Shown here piece by piece: positions 1 to 10,070 of a stretch of DNA of 64,000 nt. Source of the DNA: Zymoseptoria tritici IPO323 (lineage: Eukaryota; Ascomycota; Dothideomycetes; Mycosphaerellales; Mycosphaerellaceae); contig NC_018206.1 in the NCBI RefSeq assembly GCF_000219625.1, positions 1,116,001 to 1,180,000 of the forward strand. The letters run 5' to 3'. The translations under genes were made by a program, and so were the position numbers. The stretch's first letter is position 1, and the number at the start of each line of letters is the position of its first letter. The notes beneath the pieces are model-generated. The model was not told where the DNA came from. It did not search any database and saw only the letters and a list, made by a program, of their open reading frames with translations.

Positions 1-276
1 CCCACTGTGGGAACAAGGTGTGCGAGGTCGCAATTTCTGTTCCTCGTGGGTAATGCCTGGCCACGCGTGAGAATCTGGTGACTTCTGCGTTCATTCTAAG
101 GATCACGAACTCTGTTGCGAAAACAATCAAACATGGAGGAGCAATGGACTGATGAGGAGGTCAGACGCTGACGTTTATATCCGTCCGATTCCTCTCCATT
201 CTCGACTGTTTCTTCTCCATCGAAACCTCATTCGCCCTTTGACTTCTTCCAAGCTCTTTTGCACACCGACCCAACC
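1..276. other. Upstream region of the secreted-protein gene
   Basis: No gene is recognisable here. The last 100 bases before the ATG at 277 are rich in C and T, as is usual for ascomycete leaders, and the start context CCAACCATG is good. Confidence 0.4.
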
Positions 277-950
277 ATGTTGAACCACCATCGCTTCCAC
301 GCTCTGGTCGTCCTCGGAGCTGTGCTCCAGCTTCCCTTTGCCGTCATGGCAGAGGTTCCTACATGCGATCCCTTGCCGGACCACGCGAATTACAGTGGCG
401 ACCACGGTCTCGACAAGAACGGCGCCTGGTGCCCCTACGACGACAGCCACTTCCAGAAACCTCTGGGTGTCGGATGCCAACGCGACTCGGAATGCCAGAG
501 AGGCCCAAACCACAGGTCCATCTACCCATACACCAATGGCAAGGACTGGATGTCTATCAACTACGACGTCATCCTGACCCAAGGCACCGGAATCTGCGAC
601 ACCGATCACCAGGGAGGCACCGTGTGCAACGCTGTGGTGAGTATTGAGGCTATCCTGCCAGGACGGAATGAATCACTAACGTCCCTCTCCAGATCCCACC
701 GATCGATGCTCACCCGGGTGGGCCTGCTCAGCCCGCTGTTGCCCCCGGGTCAGATCCCAAGTCGACGTGTCGCGAGATCCTTTCCAAGGGAGGCGACACC
801 GGTATCGGCATCGCGAATGGATGCTGGATCCCCTACGAGGGAACCCGAGTTCTGCAATGCATGCTCACGTGCAACAACTCCCCCTCCTGCAGCCCGGGCG
901 ACGACCCGAACGAGGTTCACAAATACCTCGACCAATTCCCTGCATGTTGA
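277..950 (+). CDS. Small secreted cysteine-rich protein
   Basis: I do not recognise the family. The gene model is two exons, 277..636 and 693..950, with a 56-bp intron (GTGAGT donor, CTAAC branch, CTCCAG acceptor), giving 205 residues and ending in Cys-TGA. Translating through the intron shifts the frame, whereas splicing restores a coherent C-terminal half. Residues 1-25 form a signal peptide: a short His/Arg-containing start, then a hydrophobic run (ALVVLGAVLQLPFAV) and a likely cut after AVMA. The mature protein has 12 Cys, an even number that suits disulfide bonding outside the cell, and no membrane segment or GPI-like tail. Size, Cys content and secretion resemble effector-like or hyphal surface proteins, but that role is inference. 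The neighbouring carX runs toward it on the other strand. Confidence 0.7.
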
Positions 951-2474
951 GGGTGGTCAAACACTCTGGCGGTCGGGTCGAGGAACAATTTTCATTGCTC
1001 TGGCTGGAGCTTTTGATATCCCTCCCTCAGGCATACCTTGCCATCACCCAGGACACACAGCCACGCATCCCGCATCTGGGAAGGGACTTGGACGGATGAG
1101 ACAAATACCAAGAGAACGAGGCGGCACGAGCCTGGGCATTGTACATATACCCCTTGAATGCGATCATCTTTCCTCGTCACCCTACCTTCTACATTCCCTC
1201 CAGCTGCTCAGCAATAGCATGGCTCCATCAACAAGGAGCAAAAACGTGAAGTGAGACCCCTCTCTTCCTCTCTCTCTCTCTCTCTCTCCTCTCTCTCCAC
1301 AACCTTCAAAGATTGATGACAGCGAACCTTACAGCAATAAGCTCGTGGAGCATCCGCGTGCCAGCACCGTACAAGAAACAAAACAAAGACGGCGCCACCA
1401 CCAGCGTCCATACCTTCCAACCCATCTCCCACCCCCATCTCCCCCTCTCCCTTCATTTCGTCCCCTCCACCCATCTTGTCCGCTCCTTCCTCAAGCCGGA
1501 CAATCAACATGTCTTGCCGCAGCATTCTTTTGCCAGCAACGCGACTCCAGGAAGCCAACATCAGGAGAGCCCTCCGGCACATGTAGCATGCACTGATTTG
1601 TAAAGCAAAGGTCCGTAATGGCCCACCCACCGTTGGTATAGCAGTGTTAATCGCTCGGGGGCTCACCCCAGTCTTTCTTGTAAGTTGGATGAGAATGGTG
1701 TGACGGTGTGATGGTGAGTGAGGCGGTTTGAAATATTTTTACATGTTGAGCGGGAACGGACCGATGTATGAAAGAACCGATTTGCAGAGAATCGACTTGT
1801 GGGCTGTGTGAAGTATCTGATTTTTTCGGCTACGCCAGCTCTATAAGATGCAACAAGGTGTTGAATCATTGGACAGGGTGACATAGCTTCGAGATTTCCC
1901 CGAGATGAGAGGCCTGGGTTGGACATGCAGTTGCTTGTTTTGTGCCATTAGTGCGTGTCTACACGAAATGCCACCTGACTTGGTCGTCCAACTTCCTTGG
2001 CCTTGTACGGTTCGAGAGATCTCACAGACATTGCCGCATACCGCATCGACAGGACGAGCATAGGAGCGTAGTTGTTCGTTGAAGCAGCCGGATGATATGA
2101 CTTTTCGTCGGTCGAGTCGAATAAATTCCCGCCTCGCTTAATTTAAGGGCGTTCAATCATTGCCCACCGACGCCAGTCGCTCGGTCTGTACCGTGATCCG
2201 TTGGCCCATGGTCCGGCGCACCCGAAAAGCGTCGAGCAGCTCAGCCTCGATGGTATCGTTGAAGCATCTCGTGTGTCTCATCTGAGATTGAGGGCATCAT
2301 CCATCATCCCAGCGTGCCCGGGAAGACTTGAGGTACTCAGCCTCGATGGCCTTCTTGAAGCATGCTCCAGCATCTCGTCATTATCAGGTCCTTGGGAAAG
2401 TCGGATCAATCCAGCCATGCATGAGATCGAGGGGCTCCAAGTCAACGGTAACCAACGCCAGGTCACTCCGCGCC
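951..2474. other. Intergenic region, no supported gene
   Basis: This 1.5-kb stretch separates the secreted-protein gene from the 3' end of carX. Short open frames on both strands have low-complexity Ser/Pro/Arg composition and no recognisable domain. It contains a CT microsatellite (1268-1298). It also has two imperfect copies of a phrase starting CAGCCTCGATGG, near 2242 and 2338, about 96 bp apart, which suggests an old local duplication. Confidence 0.5.
1268..1298. repeat. CT/TC microsatellite
   Basis: A nearly uninterrupted CT dinucleotide run with one CC interruption. It is a simple repeat downstream of the first gene. Confidence 0.85.
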
Positions 2475-4592
2475 TCACCCCAGCACACCCTCAACCCAAC
2501 TCCTAACACTCATCCAAACCCCCTTCTCCCTCACCTCCAACGCCTTGGCCGTCGTCCGAATACACTCGACAGGTTTCTGCTCGGCAATCTGCTCGGCCGT
2601 GAACCAACTGCCATGTAGACCGTACGGTACTCTCTGCGGTAGCTGCACTCTCGCCACGATATCCGTCATGTTCTTCGCGTTCACAATCCACAACTCGCTC
2701 TTAGCTCTCGAAGGTGAGACGTCGTCGGGAACGTCGCCCAAAGAGCTGAGCTGACCCTCGTCGAAAGCGTAGAAGAGGAGATATCCGTCGTCTTCGGATG
2801 CATTGGATGACGACGGCACGAATCGCGGTTCCTGCGCGAACCAGCCTTCAGGCATGGTGAACACGCGGATGGGATCGGTGGGGTCGTGTTGGTCGGCCAA
2901 TACCTGCGTCATGTTTCTCGAATCCACTACGCCGGTTACACTCGGAGGCGGTGTCCTTCTGCCTCGCTCGATGAGGGTCTTTGCATCGATTTTGACCAGA
3001 GCGTCGATCTTTGTGGCTTTGCCCAGCGCCGAGCCAAAGGAGGTTGTAGTGGTGCTGCATCCGTAAATGTACTGTGCGTTCTGCATCTCCACATCCGGTC
3101 GCACGGAGGGGAACTCGAACGGGATCGAGGACAAAGCCCATTGGTGGGTGATGTTGTGGGTGGTCATGTCGAAGTGGTAGTAGTACAGTCTGCACTGATC
3201 TTCTTCGAACAGCTCCTCGACCTCTCCAGCTTCGTTTACGGTTGTGACTGTGAGTAATGGCTCTTTCTCGTCCGTCGGCGAGTCGAGGTCGTGGATTGTA
3301 ACCTCTGTGGCCGAATCGTATTTTGAGAAGAAGGGCATCCTCCGCTTAGCCTTGACCGGTGGTGCCTTGAGCTTCTCGATTGGCGGCGCAATGTTACCAG
3401 CAGCGAAGACCAGCGTGGCGGAGGTCAGTCGGCAAGCCAGCATGTTGACTGCTGTTGTCTCGCCTGCGGAGGAAACATCATCCCAAGTGTTGGCGGTGTG
3501 GAAGATACATGATGCATCTGTCTCGAACCACTGAACCGACTCGGGTTGTCGACGTGGAAAGACGCCGAATCGAGATGGCTTGCTCGGGGTGTAGGTGACG
3601 GTGGGAAGGCCTTTCAACTGGTTGATCGGGTCCAGAGATAGAGGCAGATCCATAATGACAGTGTGGGTCGGTGAAACGCCAAAATCGTGCATCATCTTCG
3701 CGCTGGTGACGCCGGGGACTGCAGCATTGAGGATCTTGCTGCGTCTTGTCTGGCCTTCGCCGCCTTCGCATTCGCTCGACTTTGGCACAATGCTGTACTG
3801 CACGTATGGCGGCGCAAAAGAAGAGTGGAACATGAGCATCTCCTTTGTGGTGGGATCCACCTTTGGATGCGCAGTCGTCCACTCCCGCATGAAGCTGATC
3901 AGTCCACTGTCCTGTCCCAGTGTGACCACCTTTGCGGTGTTCTCCTTCTTTGGCTCTCCTTGCGCATTCGCACCATCGTACCAGCCGACGGTCTCCAAGC
4001 CTGGTAGTTGTATACGCATCGGCGGTCCACTCTCACACGTCGCCAGTGCTCTTCCATCATGGTACACCACATTTGTATTTGCCACGCTAATCTTCTTGAT
4101 GGCTTGTTTCGATCCGGGAAGATGTGACAATATGACCAGCAGTATTGTCCGGAATATTCGTATCGTAACCCAGATGAAGCTCGCGAGTGGGTTGACCAAT
4201 GTGGCGATGGAGGGGAGTATGGGTACTCGCAGTTTCGGCGATGCCAGTGTGTTCAAATATACATCGGTGAGAATGAACTGGTTGACAAACTCTGGCTGTA
4301 TTCGTCCTGTTGCCTCGTCCTTTGTGAATGCAACACCGGAGAGCATGCCATCGCCGTCGAACCAATGTGCATCTCGTCCGAGGTCGTCATTCGAGACCGG
4401 GTTGCCGCCATTTCGTACATATTCGCCATCTGCTAGCTCTTCCGGTATCTGTCCAGTATATGTGCACGGTGTGAGAGGGAGAGTCTGTTGTATGGGCGCG
4501 AAGTTGCCGGTGAGGTAGGGGTGTCGAGGTTGCGGTGTCGGCGGGATGTTCTCACTCGGCGAGCGCTTTCGTTTCTGTCCGGCGTGAACCAT
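2475..4592 (-). CDS. carX: Retinal-forming carotenoid oxygenase (CarX type)
   Basis: An intronless 705-codon frame of the RPE65/carotenoid cleavage dioxygenase family. These enzymes use a non-heme Fe(II) held by four His inside a seven-bladed propeller. Candidate iron ligands are H242 (start of HPKVDPTTKEMLMF), H302 (MMHDFG), H365 (CIFHTAN) and H660 (YGLHGSW). A hydrophobic segment at about residues 124-156 fits the membrane-dipping patch these enzymes use to take up carotenoid. Length is close to Fusarium CarX (about 700 residues). The known role of CarX is symmetric cleavage of beta-carotene to two retinals; the torulene-cleaving CarT paralog is an alternative, but linkage to carRA, carB and an opsin favours CarX. 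It is transcribed away from carRA, and a MULE has been inserted in the shared upstream region. The frame is intact. Confidence 0.93.
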   Translation of the reverse strand: MVHAGQKRKRSPSENIPPTPQPRHPYLTGNFAPIQQTLPLTPCTYTGQIPEELADGEYVRNGGNPVSNDDLGRDAHWFDGDGMLSGVAFTKDEATGRIQPEFVNQFILTDVYLNTLASPKLRVPILPSIATLVNPLASFIWVTIRIFRTILLVILSHLPGSKQAIKKISVANTNVVYHDGRALATCESGPPMRIQLPGLETVGWYDGANAQGEPKKENTAKVVTLGQDSGLISFMREWTTAHPKVDPTTKEMLMFHSSFAPPYVQYSIVPKSSECEGGEGQTRRSKILNAAVPGVTSAKMMHDFGVSPTHTVIMDLPLSLDPINQLKGLPTVTYTPSKPSRFGVFPRRQPESVQWFETDASCIFHTANTWDDVSSAGETTAVNMLACRLTSATLVFAAGNIAPPIEKLKAPPVKAKRRMPFFSKYDSATEVTIHDLDSPTDEKEPLLTVTTVNEAGEVEELFEEDQCRLYYYHFDMTTHNITHQWALSSIPFEFPSVRPDVEMQNAQYIYGCSTTTTSFGSALGKATKIDALVKIDAKTLIERGRRTPPPSVTGVVDSRNMTQVLADQHDPTDPIRVFTMPEGWFAQEPRFVPSSSNASEDDGYLLFYAFDEGQLSSLGDVPDDVSPSRAKSELWIVNAKNMTDIVARVQLPQRVPYGLHGSWFTAEQIAEQKPVECIRTTAKALEVREKGVWMSVRSWVEGVLG

Positions 4593-5154
4593 GTCGCTGG
4601 TGGTGGTCGTTGTTATGAGGTGGATGGTACGTGTAGCTCACAGCTGGAGCTATGTTGAAGAAGACAAGACAGCATTGATGTTGGACAGCATAGTCTTGTT
4701 GGCAGGGACGGACAATGCACCGGGTCTCCATCATTAAGGTATCATCAAGTCATCACGAAACAGGACAGAGCAGAACCTGGTAGAGTGGAGTGGAGTCTCG
4801 TCGGGTGCAATTCTTTCACATGTCAGAGAGAGGCGACGGTAGCGAGCTCTCTCTGACTCTCTCTTCCAACGTCGTCCCAGATCTCAATCTCATCATCATG
4901 CACTGGGAATCAACAGGGATGCCCGCTTTTCCTCCCCGTCTCCATGACGTCGCACACCTCGAGCTCACATGCCGGCACGGAAGACAAACTCAATCTGGAT
5001 CAACAGAAACAATCGTGAGAGGTCCATCGGTAAAAGACGTGGCCTCACATCCGAGACAAATATCTTCGCCGGCTCAGTACGGCTACCTTAGCCAAGAAAC
5101 CGAAGTGGCTGACCGCCGAGTTCCGAGCTGTCACCAACCTCAGCCCTAGAACTA
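4593..5154. promoter_or_regulatory. carX side of the divergent carX/carRA promoter
   Basis: This is the upstream sequence of carX, cut off from carRA by the MULE at 5164. The open frame at 4790-5149 has no domain and is probably chance. Homologous clusters are light-induced in Fusarium and Neurospora, but I cannot point to a specific light-response element here with confidence. Confidence 0.55.
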
Positions 5155-5163
5155 ACATTTTGG
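5155..5163. repeat. MULE target site duplication, left copy
   Basis: ACATTTTGG immediately outside the left terminal inverted repeat. It matches 9758-9766 exactly. Nine base pairs is the usual duplication length for Mutator-like elements. Confidence 0.95.
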
Positions 5164-5217
5164 CGGCGAGGCTATGGGCAGCCATGAATCTGATCTGCGG
5201 GCAGCCATACACGTCAC
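5164..5217 (+). repeat. MULE left terminal inverted repeat
   Basis: Starts CGGCGAGGCTATGGGCAGCC and pairs with the reverse complement of 9704-9757 over 54 bases with one mismatch (G versus C at the 30th base). Confidence 0.95.
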
Positions 5218-5390
5218 CTCTGTATATACTCTGTATATACTCGTTATGAACGAAGAGCTAATACACAAGCGTGTAACTGCATAATACGCGTTAATGTCTA
5301 CCTCTCTTGTCGCGTTGTTGTTGTCGTCCTATACACACTACCTTTACACGCGTATATACTGCTTCTACACGCAGATCCTCAGCCTTCGTT

Positions 5391-8180
5391 ATGGCCGAAC
5401 AGACTTCAACCTAAGAGCTCGATGCTAACGGCTATCCGTTTATCGACGATATACACTCCGATGCCAACGCCGACGCCGCCGCCGCCGATAAAGAGCTCGT
5501 TAACAACGAAGAAGAGGACTTCTTCGGCAGCGACGAAGAGATGAAGGAGTTTGAACTACTCCCACCGCCCGAGCGAGTCTTCTCGTCTCTACCGGAACTA
5601 AAGGCCTTTATAAAGGTCTGGACTCGAGAGCACAGATACGACCTCGTTATACGCGGATCAAAGAACAACGGGTGCTAGAAGGACGTCCGCTGTGGACACG
5701 CTAGAACAACACGCAACTATCGCAAGATCGACGCGAGCAATCGTCGTCGGAAGACTGGTACACAGAAGCACAAATGTCCTATGCGGCTTTAGTACAAGGC
5801 GGAAGATCCGAAGAACAAAGACGGAGCATAGTTAATTCGTTACCAACGAGAAGGCCGGCCACGTATCCATAACCATATGGCGTTTAGCACGGAGGCTGGC
5901 ACCGCCGGTATGCTAGCATGTTACCGTCGTTAGGACCGAACCGAAGAAGTAATTGACGAAGTAATTCGGCACAAACGAGCTGGGCTTAATGTAAGCGAAT
6001 CGCTGGCCCTTCTTCGAGATAAGTTTCCAGACTTATATCCGAAACGAAAGGATCTAAGCAACATCCGCCAGAAATACTGGGCTCTCGTTCTCTCCGGGAA
6101 GACAATCGCAGACGCAACACTCGAGTTGTTACAGTCGAAAGGATATGCGTATAAGTACTCGGTTACAGCGAACGGCTGCCTTGAACAACTCTTCTTCGTT
6201 TACCCCGAAAACCTCGAAGTCTGGCAACACTTTCCGGAGGTTATTCTTGCGGATAATACATACAAGGTCCATCGTTTAGGACGACCAGTGTTCAACTTCT
6301 GCGGCGTTTCCGGAGGTAACAAGACGTTGCCCTTCGGCTTGTGTATTATGGCCGGTAAAGACGAAGCCGCCTTTCAGTGGGCTTTTAAGGCTATGAAAGA
6401 GATCCTCGTTAAGAACGAAGTCCGGTTACCTAAACTCTTTGTAGTCGATCGAGACAGGGCATACTTAAACGCAATGTCTACCGTGTTTCCAAACACTCCT
6501 CGACGGCTATGCGAGTGGCATCTTATGAAAGATGTCCTTGCGTATACACGGAGCGAATTTCCATAGGAAGCAGACGAAGAGAATAGGGGCTTCGTTAACA
6601 GCGAAGAGGCAGAAGAGTTCTTCGAAACCTTCCGAAAGGCAGCTTTCGCTGACACCGAAGACGAGTTCAAAGTTCACTGCGCTGCGCTGAAAGATATATA
6701 GCTCGGTGGCTACGAATACCTATAGAAAGAGTGGTTTCCTCATACCTCGCTCTAGGCGGCCTTTTGTCTAAACCGAATACGAACCTGGCTTATCCGAGCA
6801 ACATCTCGAGTCGAAGGCGTGCATACGATGTTAAAGTAGTGGCTTGGAACATCGCAGTCTGACACCTTCGGCCTTGTCGAACGCACCATACCCTGGTATA
6901 AAAAGCAAGCACAGAAATACTAGCAAGACCTTTCGGATGAAACGAGCCAGACCTTGCTACAAACTCCGGTAATCTTCCACAAGCTGCATCGAAAGGTATA
7001 CCAGTACGCGATTACGCTCCTTATAGGACAGTACTCGTTAGCAACGGATAATACAAAGCCGGTTACAGACTGCACGGGGGTATTTACAGAAACAACCGAC
7101 CTGCCTTGCTCGCATCACATCCGCGAGTGTATTGTCCAGAAGAGGCCCGTTTCCCTCGACGTTATCGGCAGGCGCTGGAAGTGCACTCGAAGGGACCTCG
7201 TTCAAACCGAAGACAACGAGGCAGAGGAGATCGAGGAGATTAAGTCGTTGCCTTCTCGTCGGCAACGAGGAGCATAACGCATCCAGCTGCACTAGCTTGC
7301 TCGTCGTCGTCGAGAACAGCTAATCTCGAGCAACCGTCGGGATGCATTGTATGCAGAAACAGTTGATAAGAATCACTCTGCGTCTCAAACGAACCCTTCA
7401 AAAAGGAAGAAGAAGACGACGAAGAAGAAGGGCAAGGCAAAGGCGACCGATTCTGACAAAGAGAATGAGGGAGATAGCTTCTCGTTTCAACCGATAACTA
7501 CACCGAGCAATCCGCCTATACCGCAGCATCTTATGCAAACAACCTTCGACTCGTTACAGCCGAAGGCTGTACAGCCGAAGGTTGTTGCTGGCCCGTTAAA
7601 CATAAACCGGACTAAGGAGTCTAATAATCAGCCTTCGTTCATGCCGAACAGCCAGCCTTCGTTTATGCCGAACAGCCAGCCCTCGTTCATGCCGAACAGC
7701 CAGCCTTTGTTCATGCCGAACAGCCAGCCCTCGTTCATGCCGAACAGCCAGCCCTCGTTTATGCCGAACAGCCAGCCCTCGTTTATGCCGAACAGCCAGC
7801 CTTCGTATACACCGAGCCAGCAGCACCAGCCGCCGTCCTCGTTACAACCGAATGCTCAATTTCAGCCCTAGCAGCAGTATTCGTTACCTCCGAGCTCTCA
7901 ATTCCAGCCGCAATTCCAGCCGCAGCAGCAGCAGCATCCAAGCGGTCACCATTCGTTTCTACCGAACAGCCAATACCAGCCTTATCAGCCTCCGCAGTTG
8001 TATTGCCAGCTACAGCCGCAGTACTCGTTGCAGCCGAACTAGCAGTACCAACTTCCTCCTCTCGTTATTACCGAGCAGGATTATACGGTAATAACGAGGA
8101 CATCTCTTCGGCTATCCTGGCCAGCCCGGAAGTCTGCATATGCTGCAAGCACTTCGTTTCAAACGCCTTCTCAGACTTAG
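5391..8180 (+). pseudogene. MULE transposase, stop-riddled
   Basis: One reading frame runs without frameshift from ATG 5391 to a TAG pair at 8178-8183, about 930 codons, broken by several in-frame TAG/TAA. The N-terminal part (5391-5900) is acidic and then basic, with a Cys/His-containing FAR1-like stretch (CxKDVRCGH) where TGG seems to have become TAG. The catalytic MULE domain is at 6126-6566: LADNTYKVHRLGRPVFNF supplies the first Asp, VVDRDRAYLNAM the second, and CEWHLMKDV follows the usual C/W-x-H pattern. A zinc-knuckle-like CxH segment lies near 7095-7135. The tail is Lys-rich, then Gln/Pro/Ser-rich with seven FMPNSQPS repeats. The stops sit where CAG, CAA or TGG would fit, so the gene was inactivated by transitions and not by rearrangement. 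Confidence 0.9.
7629..7796 (+). repeat. Seven 24-bp coding repeats in the MULE transposase tail
   Basis: The unit CAGCCTTCGTTCATGCCGAA plus CAGC (24 bp, C/T and G/T variants) is repeated seven times in frame. It encodes QPSFMPNS, with one QPLFMPNS. The repeats lie inside a long Gln/Pro-rich tail. Confidence 0.95.
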
Positions 8181-8219
8181 TAGGCGCCTCGATAGCTTAC
8201 TTAACGGGCTGTGTGTATC

Positions 8220-8540
8220 ACGTTCTCGTTTACAACGTGCTTAGTTCTCGTTCACAACGTGCTTAGTTAAGGGGCAAAACGTGTCATATGGGCGTTCTGT
8301 CTGTCAGATGGGCACCTATTTTATTACGTTCTCGTCCTTAACGAGCTTATTTGGGCGGGTTTTCTATCAGATGGACGCTGTTTTTATTACGTTCTCGCCC
8401 TTAACGAGCTGATTTTATCACATTCTCGTCCTCAACGAGCTTATTTGGGCGGCCATCTGACCGACTTTTCGCTCACAACGAGGCTACATGCACCGACTTT
8501 TCGCTCACAACGAGGCCACATGCTCGGTTTTCCGGTTAGC
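8220..8540. repeat. Array of short CTCGTT..AACGAG palindromes in the MULE
   Basis: The noncoding stretch between the two MULE genes is built from short inverted repeats in which CTCGTT, CTCGTC or CTCGCC is followed a few bases later by AACGAG or AACGTG. Two near-identical blocks (TTTATTACGTTCTCG...) sit about 60 bp apart, and CCGACTTTTCGCTCACAACG occurs twice near 8461 and 8490. Confidence 0.75.
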
Positions 8541-8729
8541 AGACAGGACGTGAATGCTGCCTGTCACGCTCGTTAATGACGAATTGGACCCGGCCTGTCT
8601 TCTTATACCGCCGTTTCTTCGACTTCAAACCCTCTTCCTTTCTTCAACACTTACACCTATCTGAGTCTCTCGTTGAGAACGAACACTAAGATTACCAAGT
8701 CCTCTCCCTCTCCCTCGCCCTCGTTCACA

Positions 8730-9560
8730 ACGATAGCTTCCAACTGCACTACCTGGGCCGGCTTTAACGCCCTGCCTGCCAACACCAACCGTTCGACACA
8801 AGAGAACCGCTAGATCGCCGAGATTAATAGGCAGTGGCCTAACCTTTCGAACAACCAGCGTAACCGCGTGCGCCACTACGCTATTCGCTAGGGTCCGGAC
8901 AGCTGTCCTCAGCCGATTAACTCCTCCGTCGAAGGCTTCCTACGGTACGTTTATAACGAGCTCGTTTGAAACGAGCGGCTGCTAACACATAACAGGGCGT
9001 ACAGCTGGCGTGGAGCTCGCGGCGTGGCCAAGTGCTATGGCTGCTAGACCGCGAATACGGCTATGCCGAGGGGCACCGACATTCCTATCGGCCGTGATAG
9101 CGAGGACTTTATGCTGTGTGGCTGTCTGTGGAAGGATGCGATAGTCGAGTACTAGGCGATTCTGTAGGGTACCTGGACGAGCCGCCAGACCAACGGCCGC
9201 ATCTCGGTATGTATACCTCTTCGTTTGAAACGAAGACCTCTAACAGATATATAGAAGATAACCCGCGAAGTGCGCTCGATGCTTCGTACTTTACTCGAGC
9301 AGATCTGGGGCGGCGCGGCTGTAACGTAGCACCTGCTTCTCTCCTAAGCAGCCGTTTAGAACGAGGTGACTAACAACCGCTAGGACCTCGACTAAGACGA
9401 CTAGCCTGCGGGCTCGTAGGGGGATTCCTCCTTCTTCGACACAGACGAGGCGTTTGGGGTGCTTTTTAAGTGTGATTTCTTGCTTTTACTACTACCTTGC
9501 GACGGTGTGAGAGACCGAACACTACGAACTTGCATGCTTTCGATACAGACGAGAGGCTGA
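8730..9560 (+). pseudogene. Second MULE-borne gene, intron-containing and degenerate
   Basis: I do not recognise the product. Reading from about 8732, exon 1 ends at 8944 and is followed by introns 8945-8995 (GTACGT..CTAAC..CAG), 9207-9254 (GTATGT..TAG) and 9321-9383 (GTAACG..CTAAC..TAG). Joining the exons restores one coherent frame interrupted only by TAG/TAA at likely Gln codons. The predicted protein has an exon-2 segment with KCYGC and LCGCLWKD, hinting at metal-binding cysteines, and an acidic C-terminus. Fungal MULEs often carry an accessory gene, so this may be one, but the function is unknown. The initiator is uncertain because the likely ATG now reads ATA. Confidence 0.5.
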
Positions 9561-9703
9561 GGCTTCAAAAAGTAATATTGCAACGTCCTCTATAGCCAAT
9601 CTCGCGGGCAGAGCTAGGGGCGTTCGTGTGTGGAATTACATAAACAAACTCAATACCATTATCGTTGGTAACGAATACTGTGCATTCCTGTATATAACAT
9701 AGA

Positions 9704-9757
9704 GTGACGTGTATGGCTGCCCGCAGATGAGATTCATGGCTGCCCATAGCCTCGCCG
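9704..9757 (-). repeat. MULE right terminal inverted repeat
   Basis: Reverse complement of the left end with one mismatch in 54 bases, ending in CCTCGCCG just before the target duplication. Confidence 0.95.
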
Positions 9758-9766
9758 ACATTTTGG
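9758..9766. repeat. MULE target site duplication, right copy
   Basis: ACATTTTGG, identical to 5155-5163. Confidence 0.95.
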
Positions 9767-10070
9767 CCCGTCTGCATCCGAGACTGGAACTTGTTGAGAT
9801 TCGCCCCGACGCCCGAGTACCTCTAGCTGCCGCGGAGCGTGGAAGTGGAGCTCTGCCTGTTGTCTGGTCTGGTTGCTGTGTCTGGTTGCTGTGTCTGGTT
9901 GCATTCACTGCTTTTGGCATTTGCGACATTGGATCCCTTCGAAGAGACGCTCCACTTACCGGTAATGAACAGCAGGAGGAGGTAATTGAGCGATGATGGC
10001 GTGGACGAAAGAGACGGACCCAGCAACAGCCACAGCAACACCTTGAACGCGATTCAGGTCTTCGACAACC
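9767..10070 (+). promoter_or_regulatory. carRA side of the divergent promoter
   Basis: About 300 bp separate the MULE from the carRA start codon. This is all that is left next to carRA of the ancestral carX/carRA intergenic region, now 4.6 kb away from its other half. TGTCTGGTTGC is tandemly repeated near 9875-9902. An in-frame open stretch continues upstream of the true ATG but has no coding character. Confidence 0.55.

Larger units (their letters stand above)
5164..9757 (+). mobile_element. Mutator-like DNA transposon (MULE), complete but degenerate
   Basis: A 4,594-bp element bounded by 54-bp terminal inverted repeats with a single mismatch and flanked by a perfect 9-bp direct duplication. 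It carries a MULE transposase reading frame (5391-8180) broken by TAG/TAA codons where Gln or Trp is expected, a repetitive noncoding stretch (8220-8540), and a second intron-containing gene relic (about 8730-9560). The nearly perfect ends and target duplication argue for insertion long after the carotenoid cluster formed. The stop codons fit light RIP, although many CpA and TpG remain. It lies between the divergent carX and carRA genes and breaks neither coding region. Confidence 0.95.

Noticed and set aside
1208..1666. Minus-strand open frame of 152 codons
   Set aside because: Low-complexity Arg/Glu/Gly translation of the complementary CT repeat; no domain, and no better than chance.
4790..5149. 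Open frame between carX and the MULE
   Set aside because: No domain, not in a conserved position, and it ends at the MULE boundary; likely chance in promoter DNA.
9986..10070. Upstream extension of carRA
   Set aside because: The continuous frame lacks a conserved N-terminus; the spliced model from ATG 10071 gives the family-typical start.
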